64,000 nt of DNA from Grammothele lineata (lineage: Eukaryota > Basidiomycota > Agaricomycetes > Polyporales > Polyporaceae). The notes beneath the pieces are model-generated. The model was not told the origin of the DNA. It worked only from the letters and a program-made list of their open reading frames with translations, and did not search any database. The DNA lies in NCBI GenBank assembly GCA_002150815.3, contig NDFF03000068.1:1-64000 (forward strand). The letters run 5' to 3'. The number at the start of each line of letters is the position of its first letter. Positions within the stretch are counted from its first letter, which is position 1. The position numbers and the translations under genes are program-made. Below, one piece after another: positions 22,833 to 33,001 of this stretch.

Positions 22833-24087
22833 ATGCGGCTTCAAGCTCCTTCGCCATCGCCTTCTAGTGGCCGTTCTACAACCGCGGCGTCCTTCGGCGA
22901 GTCGACAGACATAAAAGGTGAGACCTTCTGGGCGTTCGCGTTACGCCGCGGTCGATGACGCTACTTCGTTTGTGCAGACGAAACAAGCTCGACGTTCAAC
23001 GGGAGCTATCACGCTCGCTCGAGCACAAGCACCTTCACTGCCGTGCGCGACAAGGACATATGGTTCGACGACGGGAACGTCATAATCGTCGCGGAAACCA
23101 CGCTCTTCCGCGTCCACGAGGGCATACTCGCCCGACACTCTTCGGCGCTCTTACAGAAAATCAAAGACGCACGGAAAACTTCTTTTTTGGATTTCAGCCT
23201 GCCAGACGTGGTGGAAGACTGCCACCCTGTCATCAGGGTAAACCATTCCACGCATGATTTCAAGCACGTGCTGCGCATCCTCTACGACGGCTTCGAGTAC
23301 GTACCTGCCCACCCCACAACTACAACCTCACTTGTGCTCGTAGTCAAGCTTACTCCTACTGGCATATAGCTACACCAAACCCCGCGCGCCCACCTTCTCC
23401 GAGCTTGCCTCCGCAGCGCGCGTTGCAAACGCGTACGCCATCCACGCCGTCCTCGACGAATCCCTCTCGCGCCTCCGCGCCTTCCTCCCCTGCACGTTCG
23501 CTGCCTGGAACAGCCCCTCTGCGCCCTGTAACTCGCCCGCGGACCCCGCACGCTTCCGTGCCGAGCACGCGATCGAGGCTGTGAGCCTCCTGCGCGCGCT
23601 CCCGCCCGATTGTGGGCCCGCGCGGGATATGCTTCCCGCCGCGCTCTACCTCGCCGCACAGCTTCCCCCTGGGGCGCTCCTGTGCGGGGTCACCCGCGCA
23701 GACGGCACGCGCGAGCGGCTCGAGGTCGACGCGGACGCCGAGGGCGGCGGGGACGCTGTGCTGTGCTGGGAGCTTCAGCGGGTCTTAGTGAGGGATGGCC
23801 TCCGGGTGCACTCACTGGTGTTCGACGGGGGGCCGGGTAAGGGTTGCGCCAAGAAGTGTCGGGAGCCGTTGAGGAAGGCCGAGGTGGACTTGAGGAAGAA
23901 GGCGGTGGGCGGGGACCCGCTTGGCCCGGGGCTGCGCGAGGACATTGAGGAGCTAGAGAGGAGGTTTGGGGTGTGTAAGAACTGCGTGAGGCTGTCGGGT
24001 GCACGCGAGATGGCGTTTAGAAAGGAGCTATGGGATAGGTTGCCAGCGCTGACGGGGGTGAGGAGTACACCATGGGGCGGCAAGTAG
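22833..24087 (+). CDS. BTB/POZ domain protein D
   Basis: Three exons (22833-22917, 22978-23296, 23370-24087) give 373 aa. The extra first exon, MRLQAPSPSPSSGRSTTAAS-FGE, is shared in style and phase with gene E, and was preferred over a GTG start at 23043. BTB core: DIWFDDGNVIIVAETTLFRV, HEGILARHSSALLQ, DFKHVLRILYDGF. Exon 3 begins DYTKPRAPTFSELASAARV. The C-terminal tail contains GCAKKC and CKNC, the spaced cysteines also seen in A-C. D and E are tandem, same-strand neighbours and are more alike to each other than to A-C (VRLLR/VSLLRALPPDCGPA segment). Function is unknown beyond BTB-mediated association. Confidence 0.84.
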
Positions 24088-24774
24088 ATCGTGCACATAC
24101 GCAGCGGAATGCAGATACGCGATTGTACAACAGTTCACAGTGCCAGGCAAGCAGACCCGAGTGAACGCGGAAAAGGGTGTTTCTGGCAAGGATTGCTATG
24201 TTCCCGTCGTCATGACCAGACATCCGGGTCAGGAACTGGGCTTATGGTGAAACGACCCGTGCTTGCACGAGGACACTTTCTGTTGGTCGAGCTTCCTGTA
24301 TCCAAGTCAAAAAAGCGGTATTGTTTATTGCGACTCATTTGAGGCGATGACTGTGAGAAGTACTCACCTCCCATGTCTGTACAGTCCCCGATGGACGTTG
24401 CGGTCGTAGAGACACGACTGAACTCAGAGGACAGTGACCGCATCTCCTACCTCAGCACTCCGGTTGAGAGCTGGGAACAGAGGAGGGAAACAACGTAGAG
24501 ATCGATATGATTCGCAACCGCACTTTGAACTCGAGCTCAATCCAGCGTTAAGACGGACACGAGGTGCACTTGTCGACGTAAGAACACATGTCCGTCATGT
24601 TGAACGTGCGACTGTGAACGTATGCCCCCGGCACACCCCAGCGTCAACTTGGGCTTCTGGTCTTCCTGCCGAATCACGTTAAAGTTCAGAGTGCTGCTGC
24701 GGTAGACCACCACAACGACTGCTACTCACCTCACAAGCATTCTCCTCATCCATCTGACACTGTCTGAACAGAAG
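24088..24774. other. spacer between tandem BTB genes D and E
   Basis: About 690 bases holding the 3' UTR of D and the upstream region of E. No gene is supported. Confidence 0.35.
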
Positions 24775-26032
24775 ATGACGCGAAAGCCCCGTTCCTCGGC
24801 CCCTCGCTCTAGCTGCTCGTCCACGACAGCGGCGTCGTTTGGCGGGTCCACTAGGGTGCTAGGTGACTATCGTCCAGGCCTTCTACGCCCGGCGCTGTCA
24901 ATGACGCCGTATCATCGATGCAGACGACTCGATGTCAACCATGTTCATGCTTCAACAGCAAGGTCGTACGAACACAAGTATCCCCGCCGGCCTCACGTGC
25001 GATCCCGACATGTGGTTCGGAGACGGGAACGTCATGATCCTCGCCAGGACCACGCTCTTCTGCGTGCACGAGAGCGTGCTGGCGCGGCACTCTACAGTGC
25101 TCCCGGGTGTGATCCAGGACGCACGGGACGGCTTATACGTTGATTGCGCTATCGACGTTGTGGGCGGCTGTCCGGTCGTGCCAGTAATCCACTCAGCGCA
25201 CGACGTCGAGCGCGTCCTCCGCATCATCTATGACGAGTTCGAGTAAGTCCTCCTCGTCCTCATATTATCTGGATGCCCACCTTGCCCGTCACTCGCGAGA
25301 AGCTACATGAAACCCCACGAACCCACCTTCTCCAACCTCGCCTCCGCCGCCCGCGTCGCACATAAGTACGGCATCAAGTTCGTCCTCGATGAGGCCCTCA
25401 AGCACCTCCAAACCTTCCTCCCTCCGACGCTCGAGCTCTGGGAGCAGCATAGAGACCTACGCAGCCCACCCCCTGGCACCCCTGGACCGCGGAGGTTCCG
25501 CCCAAAGAACGCGATCGAGGCCGTGCGCCTCCTGCGCACGCTCCCGCCCGATTGCGGGCCCGCGCAGGACATGCTCCCCATCGCACTCTACCTCGCTGCA
25601 CAGCTCCCGCCGAAGAACGTGCTGTGGGGCGTCAGTCGCGAGGACGGCACGATCGAGAGGCTCTACGGAGACGATGACGAGAAGGGCGGGGACGCGGCGC
25701 GCTGCTGGGAGCTGCGCGAGGCGCTGATGAGGGAGAGCGTGAAGGGCCACTCGGAGGTGTTCGATCCCGGGGCGGCGGAGGGGTGTAGTGCGCGCAGCGT
25801 CTTCGGGAGTGGGAACTGTCCGAGGCTGCTTAGAGAGGCGGAGGTTGAGTTGAGGAAGAAGGCGGTGCATGGGGATCCGCTGGGTACGGTGCTGCGTGGG
25901 GACATCGACGAGCTGGAAAAGAAGGGAAAGGTGGGGTACCTGGAGGGGTTGCGCACTCGCGAGCAGAAGTTTCGGGAGGAGCTGTGGAGAAGGCTACCGG
26001 AAATGACGGGTGTCAAGAGCAATGGCGGGTAG
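24775..26032 (+). CDS. BTB/POZ domain protein E
   Basis: Three exons (24775-24862, 24924-25242, 25303-26032) give 378 aa. First exon MTRKPRSSAPRSSCSSTTAA-SFGG resembles that of D. BTB core: DMWFGDGNVMILARTTLFCV, HESVLARHSTVLP, DVERVLRIIYDEF. The third exon begins DYMKPHEPTFSNLASAARVA-HKY. Unlike A-D, the C-terminal CxxC is gone: the corresponding stretch reads KVGYLEGLRTREQKFREELW, so a metal site, if present in the others, is probably not formed here. It is the last of the D-E tandem pair and ends 570 bases before a tRNA gene. Confidence 0.85.
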
Positions 26033-26604
26033 ATCTGACCTTGGTAGCTCTATCGCCCTAGTTTGCTACCGAAAGTCGGCTTTGTGGGATACGCAGGAAC
26101 TGTAGATTACGAGAACCATACCACTCCAGGATAGTGTGTATAAGATCCAGTGTTGTCATGGTCTGCAGGTCGTGTCACGCGCATTCGTACAAGTTCAAAC
26201 TCTTTCTGAGCATACCTTTGCGCATATGCACAGGCGCAGGAAGATACATTGAACTATCCACAACATCAGATATTGCACGTACATGGACTAACTGCACCCC
26301 CCTTCGCATCGGAGTCTGAAACCGTGGCGCACTGGCAGCGGAAAGCTTGTTGAAATTAGGATGAGCGTAGCCTTCGTGCGGGAGCGACGATGTTATTGTA
26401 GTTGTGGAGTAAAGAGGGACGACACGGAGGACGATTCCATGAGAGATCGGCGGTTTCTCTCGGGGAAGAAGAGAGAGGAGCTCCGAGTCGAAGCGGGGCT
26501 CGTGGAAGAAACTGAGAGCGGTGATGCGGCGGTGCCGGTGAGCGTTCCCAAGGGGAGCAATCAATCTTGTAGGACCTAGCAGCATAAAAAAGAAGATTTA
26601 TATA
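26033..26604. other. intergenic, nothing recognised
   Basis: Between BTB gene E and the tRNA gene I see no coding chain, repeat or RNA gene. Confidence 0.35.
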
Positions 26605-26676
26605 TCCGATATGGTGTAGTGGCTAACATTATCGCCTCTCACGCGATAGCCCGGGGTTCGATTCCCCGTGTCGGAA
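26605..26676 (+). tRNA. tRNA-Glu (CTC)
   Basis: Intron-free 72-nt cloverleaf, nearly identical to the copy at 17029-17100. Acceptor stem TCCGATA/TGTCGGA, anticodon CTC in loop CTCTCAC. TTTTT at 26679-26683 just downstream fits an RNA polymerase III terminator, and the A/T-rich leader AAAAAAGAAGATTTATATA lies upstream. Confidence 0.95.
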
Positions 26677-28020
26677 TGTTTTTGGACTCACGTCCTCATA
26701 TTTATAGACTCCATCCTTTCGACACCGACTTTCAACGGTCACCGCCTCGCCGCTATCTACGCATCGTCGTGAATATGAATTGGCACAAATGACCATTGAC
26801 AATCACAAGTCTCTGCCCGTACGCCCACCGCTCCTCGGCTCGGACTCGGCCCGGACGCTCCCCGATACCGAAGTTGACATCGTACGCAGCGACTTCGATC
26901 CGGTGAGTCAGACGGTCGTTGGTGTTAGAATTTCATGACGTTCTTGCTCTTGGATGGACGGCCTAGGTGGGCCTCGTCGTACTAGCGTGCTTCAACGTAG
27001 ATCGCAGGTGCTCTTCGGATTCAAGGCGGCGCTGCTTCAACCTCTTGAGGTCCCGCTGCGATCGCTGTTCACGGTTCGTCCACCGCGGTGATAGAGATCC
27101 CCAACGAAGGAGGCGCGTCAGTCGTATTGGAGCCGGTATCCTTGGATTTGGCAGCATCCTGCGCGGTATGTTTGTCACACGCGGAGGGAGTGCGAACGTT
27201 CGTTACGAGATCATGATGCTAGTATCCGGGCAGCGGGAGTGTAGGCCACTCAGCTAATTCATGTCCTCTGTGCTCCGGATAGCTCCTGCATAAATTCGCG
27301 ACCGCCGTGTATTGGTGTAAGTTTGCGCTCAACCTTCAAGCGCGAGCTGACCTGTACGCCTGGAAGAGGAGCATATGAGTCACGACGACGAAGGACTACT
27401 GCGTACCGAATTAGTAGCGAGGTTCCCTCTCGTTTTGGACGAGTGAGACAGCGAGGCTGAGCGATGACGACCACGTCACTGGTCCAATGAGGAGCTTGTA
27501 GCTGCGACTTTACGAAAGAAAAATGAAGTTTGGTATAGGCGGAGCATCATGTGACCAACAAACGCACCGAACGAGATTTTTGACCACACGCCACAAGCGT
27601 CTGGGGTCTGGGCGGTTTAACGTCGCTGAAGGACCGTAGTAATGGTGGCGCGAGGAAAGTAAGAAATGCTGACCGGAGAGGTGTCGAACGAACTACATAT
27701 GACGGCCACGTGCGGGGTCCGAGCCGGGAAAGAGCCGGAGAAACTGGGCCCATTTCCTGACCTCAGCTCTTGCCCAGCCTCTCCGCCTGCGCGCACTTGC
27801 TCCCCCAGCGCAACCATATAGACCGCCCACGTATGTCGCCGAGTTGAGCAGCCTTTTCCTCGCACGTCGTCTCCGTCCCACGACCCGTCCAAAGTTAAGG
27901 TTACGCACCGCTCCGGTCGGCCTCACCCCGACCCCAGCGCGTCTCGCCCGCGAAGTCTTATACCTTCCCCGCTCGTCCTCGGACCAGCCCTCTTCTCTCT
28001 CGCGCACCAGTAAATTCGGC
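26677..28020. other. intergenic with a possible small unmodelled gene
   Basis: A 38-codon open stretch starting at ATG 26789 (MTIDNHKSLPVRPPLLGSDS...) ends at a clean donor CCG|GTGAGT (26902/26903), and an acceptor CCTAG precedes VGLVVLACFNVDR at 26967. A further block near 27060-27165 reads HGSSTAVIEIPNEGGASVVL in a third phase. I could not join these into one complete gene, so this may be a small gene, a remnant or chance. The remaining 0.8 kb before the MFS gene is its promoter region. Confidence 0.3.
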
Positions 28021-30231
28021 ATGTCGCGGTCCAACATGGCGAGCTCCCTTTCCCCGCCAGAAGATGCGTTCCATTCACCAGCGCCCTCTATCGCGGAGGA
28101 GAAGGCGGACGCGCACAAGGAGCGCTCCGTGGTCAAGAACGTGATCCTCATCGCGACTGTGACCCTGGTGCAGGTCCTCACCGTAAGCGCTTCTTCTCCC
28201 ACCCCTTGCCTCTCGCCTCCACCATGCTTCCCATGGTCTCAACCACCTTCGCTCTCCTAGATCGCGAACGTCTCCGTCGCCGCCATCTCCTTACCTACGG
28301 TCGGCGCCGAGTTGCACATTCAAGAATCGAAGCTGCAATGGCTCGTCTCGGCGTTTGCCCTGAGTTCGGTGCGCGCTTTCCCCTCAATAGCCCGTATGTC
28401 GTACTTACGGTACTCTTTCAGGGCTGTCTCCTGATTTTCCTCGGACGCGCGGCGGATCTCTACGGGCGGAAAAAGGCGTTCATTCTCGGCAACGCCTGCA
28501 TGGGGATCTTCGCGCTCGGGTGCGGTTTCGCACAAAGTGAGTACGCTCTCCTTCTTTTCTCGCGCAAGTACCCACCTTTCCTTATTCCCGTTCCCGCCCT
28601 CCCTTGCGCAAGATGATATCACGCTCGACATCCTCCGTGGTATTCAAGGCATCGGCTCCTCCGCCGCTATCCCGGCTGGCCTCGGCATCCTCGCGCATAC
28701 ATTCCCCCCGTCTCACCTCCGCTCCATCGCCTTCGCCACTTTCGCCGCGGGCGCGCCTATCGGTGGTGCACTGGGCACCATCATCGGTGGGGTGTTCACG
28801 CAGCTGACCGCGTGAGTACTTCTCTCGCGTTTCCTTTCGGTGCGCGCGGGAATGACACCGCGACGCAGACAAACCTGGCGGTCGCCGTTTTGGTTCATGA
28901 CCGGGCTCAGCTTCCTGTGCTGCGTCGGTGCGGCGATCTCCATTGACCCGGACGAGCCGTACGCACTCGAAGACCGGTACGTGCGCCTCTCGTTCTTCTG
29001 TTCGCAGCCCGCTCACCCGCGTCGTAGCCGGCTGGACTGGATTGGGGCGTTCCTCATCACTGCCGGCCTCACCCTCATCATTTTCGTCCTCAGCGACGGC
29101 AGCATCGCGCCCAACGGCTGGAAGACCGGCTGTGCGTCCCCCTTACCCTCCCCTTTCCTCTCGCGCGCGCATGCTAATATGCCCCACAGACATCATCGCG
29201 CTCCTCATCGTCGGCGTCTTCCTCGTCCTCCTCTTCGTCCTCTGGGAGCGCTATCTCGAGCGCGTGCACGAAGACCCGCAACGCGCGCGCCAGAGCCGCT
29301 GGACGCCCCCGCCGCTCATGCCCGTCTCGATCTGGACGCGCGCGCGCGGCAAGCTCGCCGCCGTGCTCGTCATCGCCTTCGTCGAGTGGTGCGCGTTCAA
29401 CTCGTGGCAGTTCTGGGTCCAGCTGTATTACCAGGACTTTTTGGGCCTCACGCCGATCTTGACGATGGTGAGGCTGTTGCCGATGTTTGTGTCGGGGGTG
29501 TTGTGCAATGTCGTTATTGCTCTTGTGGTGTCTCGCGTCCCGCTCGTTGTGCTTGCAGGTACGTCTCCCTTCCCCTCCCTTGGCCATTCGGTTCGGTCCT
29601 ACCATAGCTCACCCGCCCGCGCGTCTCCCCAGTGATCGGCACGCTCTTCACCAGCGTCGCCTGCCTCCTCATCGCCGTCATCGACCCCTCCGCGCCCTAC
29701 TGGGCCTTCGGCTTCCCCGCCGCCATCCTCACCGTCTTCGGCGCGGACTTCGTCTTCGCCACCGGCACGCTCTTCACCGCCAAGGTCTGCCTCCCGCACG
29801 AGCAGTCTCTGGGTGGCGCGCTCTTCCAGACGCTGACGCAGATCGGGACGGCGTTTGGGCTGGCGATCTCGACGGTTGTGTATAATGCGAGGGTGCAGAC
29901 GGAGACGCAGGCGTTAGGTGGGGGGAGCACGGCGACGGTGGGGGCGAAGGGTACGGGTCTGCAAGCGTACAAGGACGCGATGTGGACTGGGTTCGCGTTC
30001 GCCGCGTGTGGTATGTCGTTCTTCCAGGACGCCATGCGCGTGGACGGAGTGCTGACGCTGAGGTCTACCTTCTTCTCTTCTCTAGGCGCGGTCCTTGCGG
30101 CCCTCTTCCTCCGCGGAGTTGGGGTCGTCGGGCACAAGAAGGAGCCAGGCCCGCCTAAGGATATCGAGAGCGACGTGACAGTGAATGAGCAGAAGGTGAA
30201 GCGTGGGCGGGCGCGAGCGCCCTTACCGTAG
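28021..30231 (+). CDS. MFS drug:H+ antiporter-2 (DHA2, 14-helix) type transporter, copy 1
   Basis: Nine exons (28021-28182, 28261-28368, 28422-28536, 28613-28811, 28869-28976, 29028-29131, 29190-29558, 29633-30010, 30086-30231) give 562 aa. After a polar N-terminus, the membrane body shows MFS motif A (GRAADLYGRKK), motif B-like RGIQGIGSSAAIP and antiporter motif C-like GAPIGGALGTIIGG, with about 14 hydrophobic segments. Such proteins, e.g. yeast Atr1, export toxic or natural compounds across the plasma membrane with proton counterflow; the substrate here cannot be told. A paralogue lies at 44033-46136 with eight shared exon boundaries. This copy has an intron at 30011-30085 that copy 2 lacks, and lacks the copy-2 intron at 45399-45448. 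The start MSRSNMASS matches MSRSGSP of copy 2. Confidence 0.9.
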
Positions 30232-31774
30232 GTCACCCCGGCTTTCCTCCGTTCCTTATCATCTTGCGCGCAAGCCACAGCGCCTCTCGACTCGATCGGG
30301 CTATGTATCTGTACACATATCCACCTCGCTCTCGTACTCGTACTCCACTAGACACCTCATAGTCCCCCACTCGCGCTACCGTCGCCACTCAGTACTTACT
30401 CGTGATACAAACCGCATACATACAAATTCCTCATTCTTCCTCACTCGCACTCGCACACATAAGCACAGGCATGCACCCGTCCCTACCGCATCGTTAGTTA
30501 ATGGCTCTGACTCGCTCTTTCTTGTATTATGTACACGTCTGAACAGTTGTTTTTCGTGGACGATTGCGAGAGGATCCCCTGAGGTTGAACTCTACGAATG
30601 AGGCCGTTACAATGTCGTTACAGTAGTGTCTTCGCGGTGCTGGACTCGTATTCGGACTTTCGAGATGCAAACGTTTGAGATGAAGCTGTTGGTTCACTAG
30701 TGAGACTGAAAGTTATCGTCGCCCCGCGCGGCGCAAGAGGAAATTACAGCTAAGCGAATAGTTGCAAACAGCCTACTATACAATACAGCACCACGGTTTA
30801 AGTCGCTGAGTGGAACCCAGTCCTCCAGGACACCGCGCACCAGTCGTCCATGTTATGGCACGCGAAGCAAAGCGCCATAACTCAGAAGAACGCCGCTGAA
30901 GCGGGTCTGCTCTTCACCAGCATATTGTCATGACTTGGCCTGTTGTGGACGTCGACACCAAGAGGGCTCGTTACATTGGGAGAGCTTGGGCTTGCCAAGG
31001 GACATGGAGCCTTTGGAAGAGGCGGTCGTGCGAGTCCGGACGAGCGTGCGGTGCGGGCGACGACGCACAAGTAGTGGGACGTTCGGGGAGCGGTAGGCGG
31101 AGTGCCGCCCGAGGACGCGAAGGACGTTGCGGCAGTGGTAGGTACTCGAGTGGGCACGCCTGGCGCGTCGTGGTCGACGAATAAACGTCGTGCCGACAAT
31201 GGAAGACGTCCGTGAGGACACGGAAAGCACTGGCCAATTGGTCGCGGAGATGCAAGACATCGGCTGCGCCGCGCCGCTCGTCCTCTACACTTGGATGAAC
31301 GGCGGACGCGATAGAACGACATGCGCGTGTAGTGTGTTGAGACGCTAGGATGATTGCAAGCTTACGGGAGCGCATCAAGCTCACTTCTCGACTTCTGTTG
31401 CGCGGTAGTTGGTCTCGGGATTACGCACGTTTTCTCCAGTGCCACGTATTCGAACAAATGAATGTTAATCCCAGCTGTATGTTGACCTTGATCGTCTTGA
31501 AGCTCTCGACCGACTGCCATTCCGCCCCGTCTGCACAAGTTCAAGCCAATAGTATGTCTGAGCAGGGATGCGCCATTAAGAATTGCGTGGACGGACAGTA
31601 AGAGCACAAATGCAGCACAGAACACGGTGATTAGCACGAGGATACGATGAAAGTGATAGCGAACTTTTGGTCTCGCGGCGTTCGCTCCGCCGCCTCCCTG
31701 CACACACCCACCCACCTCCACCACTACTGGCAGCCCCTCGCCAGGTAATCCAACCCCTCACACGGTCCACGCGC
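30232..31774. other. intergenic, no supported gene
   Basis: About 1.5 kb. Open frames at 30882-31384 overlap in three phases of the minus strand and look spurious. A minus-strand frame at 31362-31724 has one hydrophobic helix (ILVLITVFCAAFVLLLSVHA) but no start context, splice partners or recognised family; it may be chance or a small unknown membrane protein. Confidence 0.3.
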
Positions 31775-32293
31775 TTACTCCTGGATCTTCGCGAGAATCT
31801 CCGAGTCGCGGAAGAGGTGGTACTCCTACACACGCACATCCACGTCAGTAGCATATCCTTACACAAGCACCAAATGCGGTCAAGCTCACCTCATCCCCAA
31901 CCTTGATAGGCTGGCCGCCCCAACCAGGCAACAGAACACGGTCCCCAGCCTTGACGGCCATCGGCTGGACCTTGCCGTCCTTGTCGAGCGCGCCGGGGCC
32001 AACAGCGACAACGGTCGCTTCGGGAAGGGGAGTGCTCGTCGCGGAGGAGGGGAGGATGATGCCCTTGGCCGTTTTCTGCGCGCAAAGCACAAGTAGGTCA
32101 GGACACGCGTGAAATGAAGAAAGAGGAAGAATGGAAGACGTACCGTCTCTGCCTTAAGGCGCTGGACGAGGACACGGTCGAAGAGGGGAATAACGGACTT
32201 GATGGACTTGAACGTCGCCTGGGCAGCCTGCGCGCGCGCAACATCCGTTTAGAGCACGATTACAACTCCATCAAAGGCAGCAGATGCGCACCA
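31775..32293 (-). CDS. HSP10: mitochondrial 10-kDa chaperonin (Hsp10/Cpn10, GroES family)
   Basis: Four exons (32291-32293, 32144-32227, 31890-32075, 31775-31825) give 107 aa. The first exon is just the ATG. The reading MAAQATFKSIKSVIPLFDRV-LVQRLKAET then KTAKGIILPSS, EATVVAVGPGALDKDGKVQP, GDRVLLPGWGG and EYHLFRDSEILAKIQE is a full-length GroES-type chain. The mobile-loop region (about residues 27-40, ETKTAKGIILPSS) that contacts Hsp60 is intact. It caps the Hsp60 ring and helps fold proteins in the mitochondrial matrix (established family knowledge). A heat-shock-element-like GAATGGTCTCGAA lies about 160 bases upstream. The start was fixed by splicing: ATG|GTGCGC...GCGCAG|GCTGCC. Confidence 0.92.
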
Positions 32294-32451
32294 TGTCTAA
32301 TGGAGGAGAGAGGGAAATTAAGAAGAGACGGAGGTCGAGGAGAAGAGCGGGTGAGAGTACGAGAGCGTGCACGTCAGAGTACCTAAGCGCCCGATGACTG
32401 GCCGACGCGATTTTGTGCGCGCTTTGTTTGGCTCGGACAAACAACGCCGGA

Positions 32452-32464
32452 GAATGGTCTCGAA
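32452..32464. promoter_or_regulatory. heat-shock-element-like site of HSP10
   Basis: GAAtgGTCtcGAA has the three alternating 5-bp units of a heat shock element (nGAAn/nTTCn), with one mismatch in the middle unit. It lies about 160 bases upstream of the HSP10 ATG, where Hsf1 sites of chaperonin genes are expected. Confidence 0.4.
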
Positions 32465-33001
32465 ACATGCCCTCGGCTCGCACTTGCCTGCCGTCGTCAT
32501 GAACACATTCAAACGCGAGCACGGTGGAGGCTCAGAGAAGGAACCACGGAATGTGTTTGAGAGGATATAGGGTGTGTGTGACTATAGACTACATTGCAAT
32601 CGGAGCGCGTCGAGCACGGAGTGTATGTACGGGGCCGGACCCGGGGACTGTCCATGACAGAGACGGAGGGAATCCAGGAGCCTAGGCGGAAAACGAGTAT
32701 GTATGTACGAGCGTGCCAAGTAACGAATGCTGTGAACTGCTACCATGAGGGAGCAGAGTGAGCCCTGGCAGGGCGGGGTCATCTATTAGGGTAAATGTGC
32801 GCGCGGGCGCGTGTGAGGCTGTCGGCGGGACGAGGTGGGCACGGAGGGCAGGGTGGCGAAGAAGGTAGGTACGTACGAGAATAAAAAATACGCAAACGAA
32901 CGTGATGCGCGCGCCCAGCGGCGGCGGAAAACCAAAGGATATCCCAACAGGCCAAGTCAAGCCTCGACCTCCCAACCGCCTCAATCCACGATCTTCAATC
33001 C
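32465..33001. other. spacer between MUB1 3' end and HSP10 promoter
   Basis: Roughly 540 bases upstream of HSP10 and downstream of the same-strand MUB1-like gene. It holds the 3' UTR of the latter and distal promoter sequence; no gene is seen. Confidence 0.35.
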
